Source of the DNA: Aeoliella sp052161615
GTDB lineage: Bacteria; Planctomycetota; Planctomycetia; Pirellulales; Lacipirellulaceae
Direction of reading: 5' to 3'
Length of the DNA: 64,000 nt
Assembly (NCBI RefSeq): GCF_052161615.1
Contig: NZ_CP197417.1
Location: 310,001 to 374,000 of the forward strand
Position 1 is the stretch's first letter. Every line of letters starts with the position of its first letter. The notes beneath the pieces are model-generated. The model did no database searches and was not told where the DNA came from. It worked only from the letters and a program-made list of their open reading frames with translations. A program made the translations under genes and the position numbers. Of the stretch, positions 43,080-55,608 are shown piece by piece.

Positions 43080-43515
43080 CGATACACACCGAAGTTTGAT
43101 TTGGTTGTGCCCGTCCAGCCGTCACAATTCTAAACAATGGTATAGCCGGCCGGGTGGCATTGGTAGAACGCTGAAGCCAAAGTGTGCCACTGGCTTCGCC
43201 AGTGCTTGCATCATGGGAACCTTACCAACTCTCTGTCGATCAATGGCCGAGGAACGATTTAGTGGTTGGTGCCGAGCTTGATTCGGGCAAGAGACTGGCG
43301 GCGCAAGGGGCACCCGGCGACTAGATGACAGAGGGACGCGGTAAATCAAAGTCTTCTAACCGGCTGCGCTCGACAAGCCAGCAGCGGCGCGGCCGTCTCG
43401 GCAGGCGGCGAAGCTTGTGGGCAACTGGAGTTACGGCGACAATAGGCCCGCCTGCTTAAGAGGTTAGACAGAACTACTTCTGTATACTTTTGTTGTTCGC
43501 TGGTAGGGGTAGTCC
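43080..43515. repeat. Gap with hairpin and partial repeat copy R5
   Basis: Hairpin CACTGGCttcGCCAGTG at 43188-43204. A right-half copy of the island element runs from about 43311 (GCACCCGGCGACTAGATGAC) to 43386 (CGACAAGCCAGCAGCGGC), followed by a diverged version of the conserved tail (GGCGAAGCTTGTGGGCAACT, GGAGTTACGGCGAC). No gene seen. Confidence 0.6.
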
Positions 43516-44130
43516 GTGTCTAACATGAAAATACTTTCGTTGCTTTGCCTCCTAGTCGTTGGATGCAACGACCCGTCGGCTCAAAAAATAATAGCGCCCG
43601 CCGAATCAACTTCACGCGATACAGTAAGTGACACTCCAGATTTCCTGCCCATGAATGACACTATTCATCCTTGGCGGACGGACCCAGCACTATCCGGACG
43701 TTTTCATCCCGAGCATCCCGATGATCTTCAGGTCATCGCGCATGAAGGTGGCCCGCGACTTACTGAGGCCCTTCCTGAGCTTGTATGGGTGCGCGTAACT
43801 GGGAAACGTGCCGGTGCATATGAGGGCACGCTGTTGAATCAGCCGCACCAACTGCAATCACTGCGGCTCAACGACAGCATCCTGTTCTTGCCCGCAAACG
43901 CCGGCAATCAACCATTCATGGTTACCGAGAAGTATCTAAGCGAACGAAACGATTGGTACTTGCAACCCTGCGACAAATGCGGAATGCCGGACCTCTTCGA
44001 CGCTCCGTCGGATTTGCAGGCAAAGATATTTCCAAATATCCCAGCAGATGCAAAAGTGGAAGCGTTTACCTCGTTTTGCCCGGTCTGCGGCGGCGTTCAA
44101 GTCGTGTCGTCCGAACTGATCGAAGATTAA
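43516..44130 (+). CDS. Putative lipoprotein with DUF2314-like region and two CxxC pairs
   Basis: 204 aa. GTG 43516 has AGGGG ~6 nt upstream; ATG 43525 is the alternative. The signal peptide ends in a lipobox-like LLVVGC, so it is probably a lipoprotein. Residues ~90-130 (LVWVRVTGKRAGAYEGTLLN, LRLNDSILFLP) resemble DUF2314-type domains. The C-terminal part holds CDKCG and CPVCGG, a likely zinc site. The DUF2314 family is often found among immunity or stress genes; function is unknown. Last gene of the island before the GDPD gene. Confidence 0.5.
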   Translation: MSNMKILSLLCLLVVGCNDPSAQKIIAPAESTSRDTVSDTPDFLPMNDTIHPWRTDPALSGRFHPEHPDDLQVIAHEGGPRLTEALPELVWVRVTGKRAGAYEGTLLNQPHQLQSLRLNDSILFLPANAGNQPFMVTEKYLSERNDWYLQPCDKCGMPDLFDAPSDLQAKIFPNIPADAKVEAFTSFCPVCGGVQVVSSELIED

Positions 44131-44285
44131 CCGTTAACCAGCGAACCAAGCGTTGCACCCAATCGGGCGGCAACGTCGGTCTTGAAGTCCAAGTCAAAAG
44201 CGTCCGCCGCGTGAACTTGTTCGTGATGCGAACCGGGGAATGGCTATTGGCTGAGCCTGAACCTGCTGGGGGCGAAACGCCGATC

Positions 44286-45185
44286 CTACTTCTCAAACCC
44301 CCGCAGCGCCTCCACCGTCACCTCCGGGTAGTCCGTCGCGAATGACTCTACGCCGAGGTCCAGCAGACGGCGATAGACCTTTGGGTCGGCGTTTTCCCAG
44401 GGGAGGACCTGGAACACGATGCCGCGCTCTTTTAGTTCGTCGCGGACCTGCTTGAGGAACGCGATCGACGGGACAAACGGCTCGGGGTCCGTGGGGTCGC
44501 CGATCACTCGGACGTGGATCTGCAGGTGGGTGATCCCTTCGAAGTCCGCGGCGCGGATCGTGGCAAGGCGCTGCTGGAGGTCGGCCTCGGTCCCGCCGTT
44601 CCAGATCAGCGTGAGCGACTCGGGGACGCGGCGTTTCCACTGCCGGATCAAGTCGTGGTGTTTGGTGGTGAAGATGATATGCTTTTCGAGGCCCGCTTCG
44701 AGCACCTGCTTCTGCAGTTGGTCGAGGTCGACCTTCTCGGTCTTGATGTCGAGGTACACCAACCGGTCGGGATGAGACTCCATCGCTTCGAACAACTCAC
44801 CAAGCGTCGGCACTCGCTGCCCGGCGAACTCCTCTCCGCGAAACGAACCGACTTCGAGCTGTTTGACTTCTTCTAAGGTCAGGTCCTCCACCCCTTTCGA
44901 CTTGAGCCCGTCCGTAGTATTGCCCACGACGCGGCGAAAGTCGGCATCATGGAAACAGACGATCACGCCATCTTTCGTCGTCCGCAGATCCGCCTCGGGC
45001 GTGACGCCGATCTTCCACATCGCCTCGAACGACTCGAGCGTATTCTCCGGCTTGCCGATCCCCGCCCCACGATGCGCCTGAATGTGAAAGCCGAGCGGCT
45101 CATCGGCATTCGCCAGCGGGGTTAACAGCAACAAGAGGGCCACCGCGAAAACGGGGTGGGGTGGGAACTTCGAATCGACGTGCAT
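44286..45185 (-). CDS. Exported glycerophosphodiester phosphodiesterase
   Basis: 299 aa with signal peptide (VFAVALLLLLTPLANA). GDPD TIM-barrel signatures: AHRGAGIGKPENTLESF (catalytic His-Arg and metal Glu), PEADLRTTKDGVIVCFHDAD (metal Glu/Asp and catalytic His), LVYLDIKTEK (ligand), FQVLPWENADPKVYRRLLD, and the end SFATDYPEVTVE. It hydrolyses glycerophosphodiesters to glycerol-3-phosphate and an alcohol in the periplasm. It is convergent with the DUF2314-like gene and stands alone. Confidence 0.88.
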   Translation of the reverse strand: MHVDSKFPPHPVFAVALLLLLTPLANADEPLGFHIQAHRGAGIGKPENTLESFEAMWKIGVTPEADLRTTKDGVIVCFHDADFRRVVGNTTDGLKSKGVEDLTLEEVKQLEVGSFRGEEFAGQRVPTLGELFEAMESHPDRLVYLDIKTEKVDLDQLQKQVLEAGLEKHIIFTTKHHDLIRQWKRRVPESLTLIWNGGTEADLQQRLATIRAADFEGITHLQIHVRVIGDPTDPEPFVPSIAFLKQVRDELKERGIVFQVLPWENADPKVYRRLLDLGVESFATDYPEVTVEALRGFEK

Positions 45186-45671
45186 CCTTCAACCTTTCAT
45201 ATCACAGAACATCGCCAGCCACGAAGGAGTATAAATCGGTTGTCCGACCGCGCCACCCTTCGCTCGCCGTTTCTTCATGTTCATTGGGTGGCACCGACTT
45301 TCGGCCGCTTGGTGCGTCGCCAGTCATTCGATGCTCCACGGCCGATTGTCGGTGTGCGGAGCACGCGAGGTTTTGGCGTGCTCGAATTCGCTACCAGACG
45401 CATCCTGCCACGGGCCTCTTGTCGCCAGCACCCGAGTACCCCGAAGGGGTTTCGGATGTCTGCCCAGGGTTGCCCCGTCGCGAGCTCTACGAGCGGAGGG
45501 GCTACCCTGGGTAAACGAGCATGGCAATTCGGCGGTCGAGGGACGGGCTTTCCATCGGCCGGGGCATCGCCGAGACCGCCATCGGGCCGAGATGCGTCAC
45601 TTCGCAAAATGGCGAAAAAACGGAATGGATTCCGTTGTACGAACTATTCCCACTTTTTTGGAAAAACTACC
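45186..45671. repeat. Gap with a CCCAGGGTTGCCCC / GGGGCTACCCTGGG repeat
   Basis: At about 45465-45520, GCCCAGGGTTGCCCCGTCGC and GAGGGGCTACCCTGGGTAAA form an inverted pair around GAGCTCTACGAGC; the segment CCCCGAAGGGGTTTCGG just before it is another hairpin. A dispersed planctomycete-type repeat is likely. No gene is supported in the 486 bp between the GDPD gene and the IS element. Confidence 0.5.
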
Positions 45672-46518
45672 AGGCCGTGTTGACATTCAGGCCAAGAGGA
45701 TCATTGTGGCTGCCAGATGCAGCAACGCGAGGTAGTTTCGTGCTGTTTTGTCGTATCGAGTGGCAATGCGTCGGCATTGCTTCAGCTTGGCAAACAGTCG
45801 TTCGACTTGGTTGCGTTCTCGATACAGATGCTGGTCGTAAGCCCGCTGCACTTTGCGATTACTTCGCGAAGGGATGACGGCCGTCGCGCCTTGGCGCTCA
45901 ATGGTCTCTCGTACTTGCTCGCTGTCATAACCCTTGTCGGCGATCACGTGTTCCGCCGTGAGTCCCTCCAAGAGCGGCACAGCTTGAGTAACATCGTGAG
46001 TCTGCCCGGGTGTCAGGAGGAGCTTTACGGGATTGCCGAGTCCATCGCAGACCGCATGGACCTTCGTTCCGAATCCACCACGCGATCGCCCAAGTTGCTG
46101 ATCTCCCCTTTTTTTCGAGCCCCCGCCGCGTGAACGTGGGCCCGAATGATGGTGGCGTCCAGCATCACCCACTCCCAATCCGCCTCTTGAAGAGCGGCGA
46201 ACACCTGCTGCCAGACCCCCTTCTTCGCCCAGCGGTTGAACCGTTGAAAGACGCTGTTCCACGGCCCAAAACGCTCTGGAAGATCACGCCACGGAGCGCC
46301 AGTACGAACGATCCACAGCACAGCATCTAGGAACAACCGGTTGTCCTCCGCACTACGCCCCGGACACCCCACCCGACCCGGCAACAGCTTCTCCACACGC
46401 TCCCACTGATCGTCCGTCAATTAAAAACGTCGCATCTAATCCTCCTCCATGAGGTAACGGTTACTCGCCTACTTTACCCGATCCACCTAGATGCAACATA
46501 GGTATGTCAACACGGCCT
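45672..46518 (-). mobile_element. IS5-family insertion sequence (IS427-like)
   Basis: 847 bp bounded by perfect 15-bp inverted repeats: AGGCCGTGTTGACAT at 45672-45686 and ATGTCAACACGGCCT at 46504-46518. Two overlapping transposase frames lie inside on the minus strand. No clear target-site duplication is visible. Size, termini and frameshift layout fit the IS427 group of IS5. Confidence 0.85.
45687..46435 (-). pseudogene. IS5-family DDE transposase with nonsense codon 5 and -1 frameshift site
   Basis: Frame A starts at ATG 46435 (GGAGG just upstream) but reads ATG-CGA-CGT-TTT-TAA; the TAA at codon 5 replaces what is normally an acidic codon before LTDDQWERVEKLLPG. A TTG at 46420 could restart translation. 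Frame A runs to about 46025. The N-terminal domain RLFLDAVLWIVRTGAPWRDLP-type and WVMLDATII (first Asp) are in A. At 46105-46111 an A7 run (CGA-AAA-AAA-GGG) allows a -1 shift into frame B (down to 45687), with VIADKGYDSEQV (second Asp) and RNQVERLFAKLKQCRRIATR (Glu). The shift is normal for this IS group; the early stop is not. Confidence 0.8.
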
Positions 46519-47000
46519 AGAAAGCGCGCTTCGGGTATGTTCTCATGAACACGTTCGCTGGATTGGTGAACGTGCGTTCTTTGGAAACTGAATAAAACGG
46601 ATAAACGCGGCAGCGAGCCCTGGCTCACGCGCTGGGTGGCTGGGGGACGAGTTCCGCGAGCCCCCAGAAGGGAAAACACTGGGGGCTCCCGCTCCGCGCC
46701 TTGTCATCCTGAAGGAGCCTAAGCGACTGAAGGATCTCGTTTGCCAATTGGACGGCTTTCCCAAACGCGAGATTCTTCGGGTCGCATCACTCCCCTCAGA
46801 ATGACACACATCTCTGGTTCCCAGTAACGTCGCACCTGCGGCGTCGCGCTGCGACTTTACTCTGGCGAGGCGACTCGCCTCAGGCTTCGCAAGCGATTGA
46901 AGGGAAACAGCTTACGGCGAAACTCCCATGGGGCGGAAAATGAGTAATGTCGCAGGCAATGAAATTGTCACGAAAGTGGGACATTACTCGATCACGTCGC
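46519..47000. repeat. Gap with TGTCATCCTGAAGG repeat, copy 2
   Basis: TGTCATCCTGAAGGAGCCTA at 46702 is matched by an inverted CCTCAGAATGACA end near 46794-46806, giving a ~105-bp element with imperfect terminal inverted repeats; the first 50 bp repeat 2639-2690. A short GAGGCGACTCGCCTC hairpin is at about 46865-46879. No gene seen. Confidence 0.6.
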
Positions 47001-49493
47001 TCAGTCGATTTCGATGTCGACGGACAGCACTCCGACGCTGGTTTCGCGGTCTTTGGGAGTCATGAAGATCCGGACTCGCTCGGCGGTGATTTTGTTTGCC
47101 GGATGGACCGTGTTGTAAGTGTCGGGCAGGGTGCTGTAAGAGTCGGTGTTGTAGAGCTTGACGGGTTGCCAGCGACTTCCCTGTGGCACGGCAATGTACC
47201 ACGATGCCGGCAGATGCACGCCGTCCGCGTCGTCGTAGAAGTAGACGCCAACGCTTGTGATCGACTTCTTCTCCCCGAGGTCGATCTCAACCCAGTGGGT
47301 CTCGCCTTTGCTTGGCCAACTGGTCCAGCGCGGGATGGTGTCGTCGGCGGACGACTTGGGGGTGTGACGCATCCGCACGGCGAGCGGAGTGTCGCGCTCG
47401 TAGGTATGCGATGCGGTGGCATTGGCGAACTTCAGATTCTCCGGCGAGGCCATGTCGGGCTCGGCGAGATCCTGCTGGGTTCCGATCCAGGTGATCATCG
47501 ACCCGCGATCGCGATTCGCCCATGCGAAGTAAGGAACCAACTTCAGCGACGCGTCCTGCCAGCCATCGGTGCGAAGTTCGCGAGCCGGGAGCGTGATGCC
47601 GGGCATTTTGGCGAGGGGTCCGTCTTCGAGCGGGGCAACCTTGGCTTCGGAGACGTTGGGCGAGCCTTCGAAGTAGAACCGTTGGACGCTGCCACCGTTG
47701 TCGATCCCCTCAGCGGAATACATGAGTGGTCCACGAGTGAGCGCCACGCGGTCGCGATCGGCCTCTACCTCGTTTAACGCAACGCTTGCGTGAACGGGCA
47801 TCGGGAGGAGCAGCTTCACGACGTCGCCTGGCTGCCAGGTTCGGCGAACGACCGCGAAACCTCGGTCGAGCGTTACGGGGTGAGCTTCGCCGTTGACCTC
47901 GAGGGTCCACGCGGGGGAGGCTTCGGTGTAGTGGTACAACTCGCCCGGCACGAACTGATCGCCAGCCCAGGCGGGAATGCGAAGTGCCAGTTCGAACTCC
48001 ATGGCCTTTGGAGGATCGACCTTGAGCTCGATGGTTCCTTCGTACGGGTAATTAGTTCGCTGCGTGAGCAGGACTTCTTCACCGGCGACCTTCGCCTTGC
48101 CGCGATTGCAGCCATAGAGCACGCAGTAGATTCGATTGGCGTCGCTGGCGTACATGTAGCCGGCGATTTGCGGGATGAGCCTGGCGAGGTTCGACGGACA
48201 ACAAGCGGTGCCGAACCAACCCGAGCGCGGGGCATGACCTGCTTCGGCCTCGAGCGGATTTGGATAGAAGAAGCTCGTGCCATCGAGCCCGATGCCCGCG
48301 AGGCAGTTGTTGTAGAGGGCGACCTCGGCCACGTCGACGTACTTGGCGTCGCGGTGCTTGAGGAACATTCGCATGTTGAACAGCACGTTGCCAACCGCGG
48401 CGCAGGTTTCGAGGTAGGTGTCTTTGTTGGGCAGCACGAACGCGGGGCCAAAGCCTTCGATATGAGGAACCGCACCGAGACCGCCCGAGAGATGCATCTT
48501 GCGATCCACGATGTCGTGCCAGATCGAGTCGAGCGCTCGGCCGTAGTCGTCCGTGCCCGCGAGGCTGTCGACCTCGGCCATCGCCGCGTACAAGTAGCAC
48601 GCACGGACCGCGTGCCCCACGGCCTCGGTTTGCTCGGCGACGGGGGCGTGCTGCTGGGCGTACTCGGGGGACATGATGCCGTGTCCCTCGGGTCGATACG
48701 TGACGCCGCGGATGTCGAGGAACCGCTTGGCCATGTCGAGGTAGAGCGACTCGCCCGTGTAGAGGTAGAGCTTTACGAGGCCAAGCTCGATCTCCTGATG
48801 GCCCGGAGCTTGGTTCACCGGTTTGCCGTCGTTGTAGTTGGGATCGCCCTCGAAGAAGACCTTATTCACGTGAAGGGCGTTCTTCTGGGCGACGTCGAGC
48901 AGCTTGGTCTTGCCTGTAGCCTGGGCGTAGGCGACCGCGGCCTCGTAGAGGTGGCCCATGTTGTAGAGCTCGTGGCTATGGACCACGTAGCTATACGCCC
49001 TGGGGCCCATCTCCTCCTCGTTGATCGAGCCGGTGATGTGGGCGACATAGAGATAGCCATCGTCCCGCTGAGCCCGGGCGATGACATCGATGATGCTGTC
49101 CATGAGTGTCTCGATGTCGGGATTCGGGGCCGCCTGGAGCATCAGGGCGGCTCCCTCCATGACCTTATAGAGGTCGGAGTCGCGGAAACGATGGGGGGGC
49201 GGAGCGGGTCCCTCGCCCCCGTGCTCCAGGAAGTTCGCGCACATCCGCAGGCTTTCGAGGGCACCCTCGGTGTTGCGGAAAGCGTGCGGCAAGGTCCTCT
49301 CAACCAACAGCCGAGTCCGCGGAGCCCAGACCTGGTCGGTCATTTCGACCTGGTAAAAAGGGACCATCCGAACCGAGTCGACCTGCGTGTCGGGATCGCT
49401 CACGGACGGCTGGGCGTGCGATAAAATTGGGGATATAGCGAGAGATATCGCGGCGAGCAGTGCCACGTGCCAATTGGATATCGAGACCGCCAT
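47001..49493 (-). CDS. GH127-type beta-L-arabinofuranosidase, exported
   Basis: 830 aa. Signal peptide ends near ILSHAQ. The (alpha/alpha)6 barrel of GH127 (formerly DUF1680) covers about residues 45-450, with RNTEGALESLRMCANFLEHG, YVVHSHELYNMGHLYEAAV and GHAVRACYLYAAMAEV. The zinc/catalytic set known from HypBA1 is present: Glu362 and Cys364 in YLETCAAVG, and Cys431-Cys432 in GTACCPSN, the first of which should be the nucleophile. Beta-sandwich domains follow. The last ~120 residues (HWVEIDLGEKKSITSVGVYF, VRIFMTPKDRETSVGVL) look like a discoidin/CBM-type domain. Likely releases L-arabinofuranose from plant or algal glycans. Confidence 0.9.
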   Translation of the reverse strand: MAVSISNWHVALLAAISLAISPILSHAQPSVSDPDTQVDSVRMVPFYQVEMTDQVWAPRTRLLVERTLPHAFRNTEGALESLRMCANFLEHGGEGPAPPPHRFRDSDLYKVMEGAALMLQAAPNPDIETLMDSIIDVIARAQRDDGYLYVAHITGSINEEEMGPRAYSYVVHSHELYNMGHLYEAAVAYAQATGKTKLLDVAQKNALHVNKVFFEGDPNYNDGKPVNQAPGHQEIELGLVKLYLYTGESLYLDMAKRFLDIRGVTYRPEGHGIMSPEYAQQHAPVAEQTEAVGHAVRACYLYAAMAEVDSLAGTDDYGRALDSIWHDIVDRKMHLSGGLGAVPHIEGFGPAFVLPNKDTYLETCAAVGNVLFNMRMFLKHRDAKYVDVAEVALYNNCLAGIGLDGTSFFYPNPLEAEAGHAPRSGWFGTACCPSNLARLIPQIAGYMYASDANRIYCVLYGCNRGKAKVAGEEVLLTQRTNYPYEGTIELKVDPPKAMEFELALRIPAWAGDQFVPGELYHYTEASPAWTLEVNGEAHPVTLDRGFAVVRRTWQPGDVVKLLLPMPVHASVALNEVEADRDRVALTRGPLMYSAEGIDNGGSVQRFYFEGSPNVSEAKVAPLEDGPLAKMPGITLPARELRTDGWQDASLKLVPYFAWANRDRGSMITWIGTQQDLAEPDMASPENLKFANATASHTYERDTPLAVRMRHTPKSSADDTIPRWTSWPSKGETHWVEIDLGEKKSITSVGVYFYDDADGVHLPASWYIAVPQGSRWQPVKLYNTDSYSTLPDTYNTVHPANKITAERVRIFMTPKDRETSVGVLSVDIEID

Positions 49494-49910
49494 GAGTGAT
49501 TTGTTCCGCCGAAAAGTCTACCAAAGTCCTACTCACCACCAAACCTACCCAATGCTATTCCGCGAGATTGCGAAATTGACAACGCAGAATCTGCGAAAAG
49601 TTGCAAAAAATGGCTCCGAGCCAAATAAGCACTTGGCGAAGAGTAGGGCGACGCTCGGCGCGGACTGGGCTACTACCCCCCCCATTTGGGTGTGACAGTT
49701 TACCGCGCCGACACAGTCGCGCGCGCACGGCTATCCTAAGTGGTCTTGGAACGACTTTTTTCGCACAGACCCGGGTTGGCCAATCGGTCTGCTTAGGGTT
49801 AACTGTGTGCTGTTTTTCACATTGCGAGCCGTGGCAGGCCTGGGCGCTCGGTGTTCTTCCCGGGTCTGGTGCGCGCTTGATTGGAAATTCCCTTGGCAGG
49901 AAATGGGCCT
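49494..49910. promoter_or_regulatory. Control region of the respiratory operon
   Basis: 417 bp between the divergent GH127 gene and actA. TTGACA is at 49576-49581 but has no convincing -10 partner. An AT-rich stretch AACGACTTTTTTCGC lies at about 49747-49761. AGGA at 49898-49901 is the ribosome-binding site for the GTG start at 49911. No gene is supported here. It is the most likely place for the operon promoter and for any RegA-like binding. Confidence 0.4.
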
Positions 49911-50645
49911 GTGGATCGTTTTTATTTTCCGACTTGGGTCAATCAATTCGTGGTACTCCTGGGCCTCGGCGCAGGGGCCGCGGTGACTTATGGCGCCGTG
50001 GTTTACACCTACGGTACGCTGCCATCGACCTTGAACGTGGGTTATTCGCCCGTTCAGCCGGTGCCGTTTAGCCATGAACTGCACGCCGGACAGTTGAAGA
50101 TGGACTGTCGGTATTGCCACAACACGGTGGAAATCGCCGGCGAAGCAGCGGTTCCGCCGACGGCGACGTGCATCAATTGCCACAGTGGCGTGAACTCCAC
50201 GGGGACTACCACCACCGGCTACACGGCGATTCACTCGACCAGCGTCAAGTTGCTTCCGGTGCGCGACAGCTTCCGAACGGGCGAGCCGATGGACTGGCAG
50301 CGTATTCACGACCTGGCCGACTACGTTTACTTCAATCACGCCGCGCATCTGAATCGGGGTGTAGGTTGCGTCGAGTGCCACGGGCGCATCGACCGCATGG
50401 AGCAGGTTTGGCAGGACAAGACGCTGTCGATGGGCTTTTGCCTCGATTGCCATCGCAATCCCGAGCCGCGCCTGCGTCCGCAAAGCGAGATCACCAACCT
50501 GGCGTGGGTGCCGCAGTATGACCTGACCACGGAAGAGGGCCTGAAGAAGCACATGGATGACATTGCGAAGGAGTACGAGCAGCTTCACGGCACTCCTTAC
50601 CCCAAGATCCACGCCAGCACCAGTTGCTCGACCTGCCACCGTTAG
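49911..50645 (+). CDS. actA: Alternative Complex III pentaheme cytochrome subunit ActA
   Basis: 244 aa from GTG 49911 (AGGA nine nt upstream); a TTG at 49881 is the other in-frame choice. One N-terminal membrane anchor (FVVLLGLGAGAAVTYGAVVY) is followed by a periplasmic domain with five CxxCH heme sites: CRYCH, CINCH, CVECH, CLDCH and CSTCH, as expected for ActA. It passes electrons from quinol oxidation by ACIII to the downstream acceptor. First gene of the act-cox cluster; actB follows after 60 bp. Confidence 0.9.
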   Translation: MDRFYFPTWVNQFVVLLGLGAGAAVTYGAVVYTYGTLPSTLNVGYSPVQPVPFSHELHAGQLKMDCRYCHNTVEIAGEAAVPPTATCINCHSGVNSTGTTTTGYTAIHSTSVKLLPVRDSFRTGEPMDWQRIHDLADYVYFNHAAHLNRGVGCVECHGRIDRMEQVWQDKTLSMGFCLDCHRNPEPRLRPQSEITNLAWVPQYDLTTEEGLKKHMDDIAKEYEQLHGTPYPKIHASTSCSTCHR

Positions 50646-50705
50646 AACACACACGCGTCCGAACCCTCCCCTGTCGGGCGTCCCTCCATAGATTCCTAGT
50701 TTTCC

Positions 50706-54002
<3,297 letters not shown>

Positions 54003-54007
54003 TAGAG

Positions 54008-54033
54008 GTGAGTAAGTGAGTAGGTGAGTAAGT
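54008..54033. repeat. GTGAGTA short tandem repeat
   Basis: GGTGAGTAAGTGAGTAGGTG followed by AGTAAG, i.e. three to four imperfect 7-8-bp units, in the 120-bp gap between actB and actC. Such a run may vary in copy number. Confidence 0.6.
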
Positions 54034-54122
54034 ACAGACACCATCTGACTTAGTTGCTCACGAGCTTCAGCAATCAATTCGACGAAAATAGTTCAACTAA
54101 ACAGATACCAACCTATATCCTC

Positions 54123-55565
<1,443 letters not shown>

Positions 55566-55608
55566 TACGTTTCAATAAGCACGACGTTCGCCTTAATAGC
55601 GCATAATC

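Noticed and set aside
35954..43515. Integron cassette array with attC sites
   Set aside because: Some repeats hold RYYYAAC-like heptamers (e.g. GTCTAAC, GTCCAAC), but the matching GTTRRRY ends are missing, the repeat has long perfect terminal inverted repeats unlike attC, and no integron integrase is in the window.
47790..49424. 544-codon plus-strand frame opposite the GH127 gene
   Set aside because: Antisense to a protein with complete GH127 residues; Val/Gly/Glu-rich low-information product, a shadow frame.
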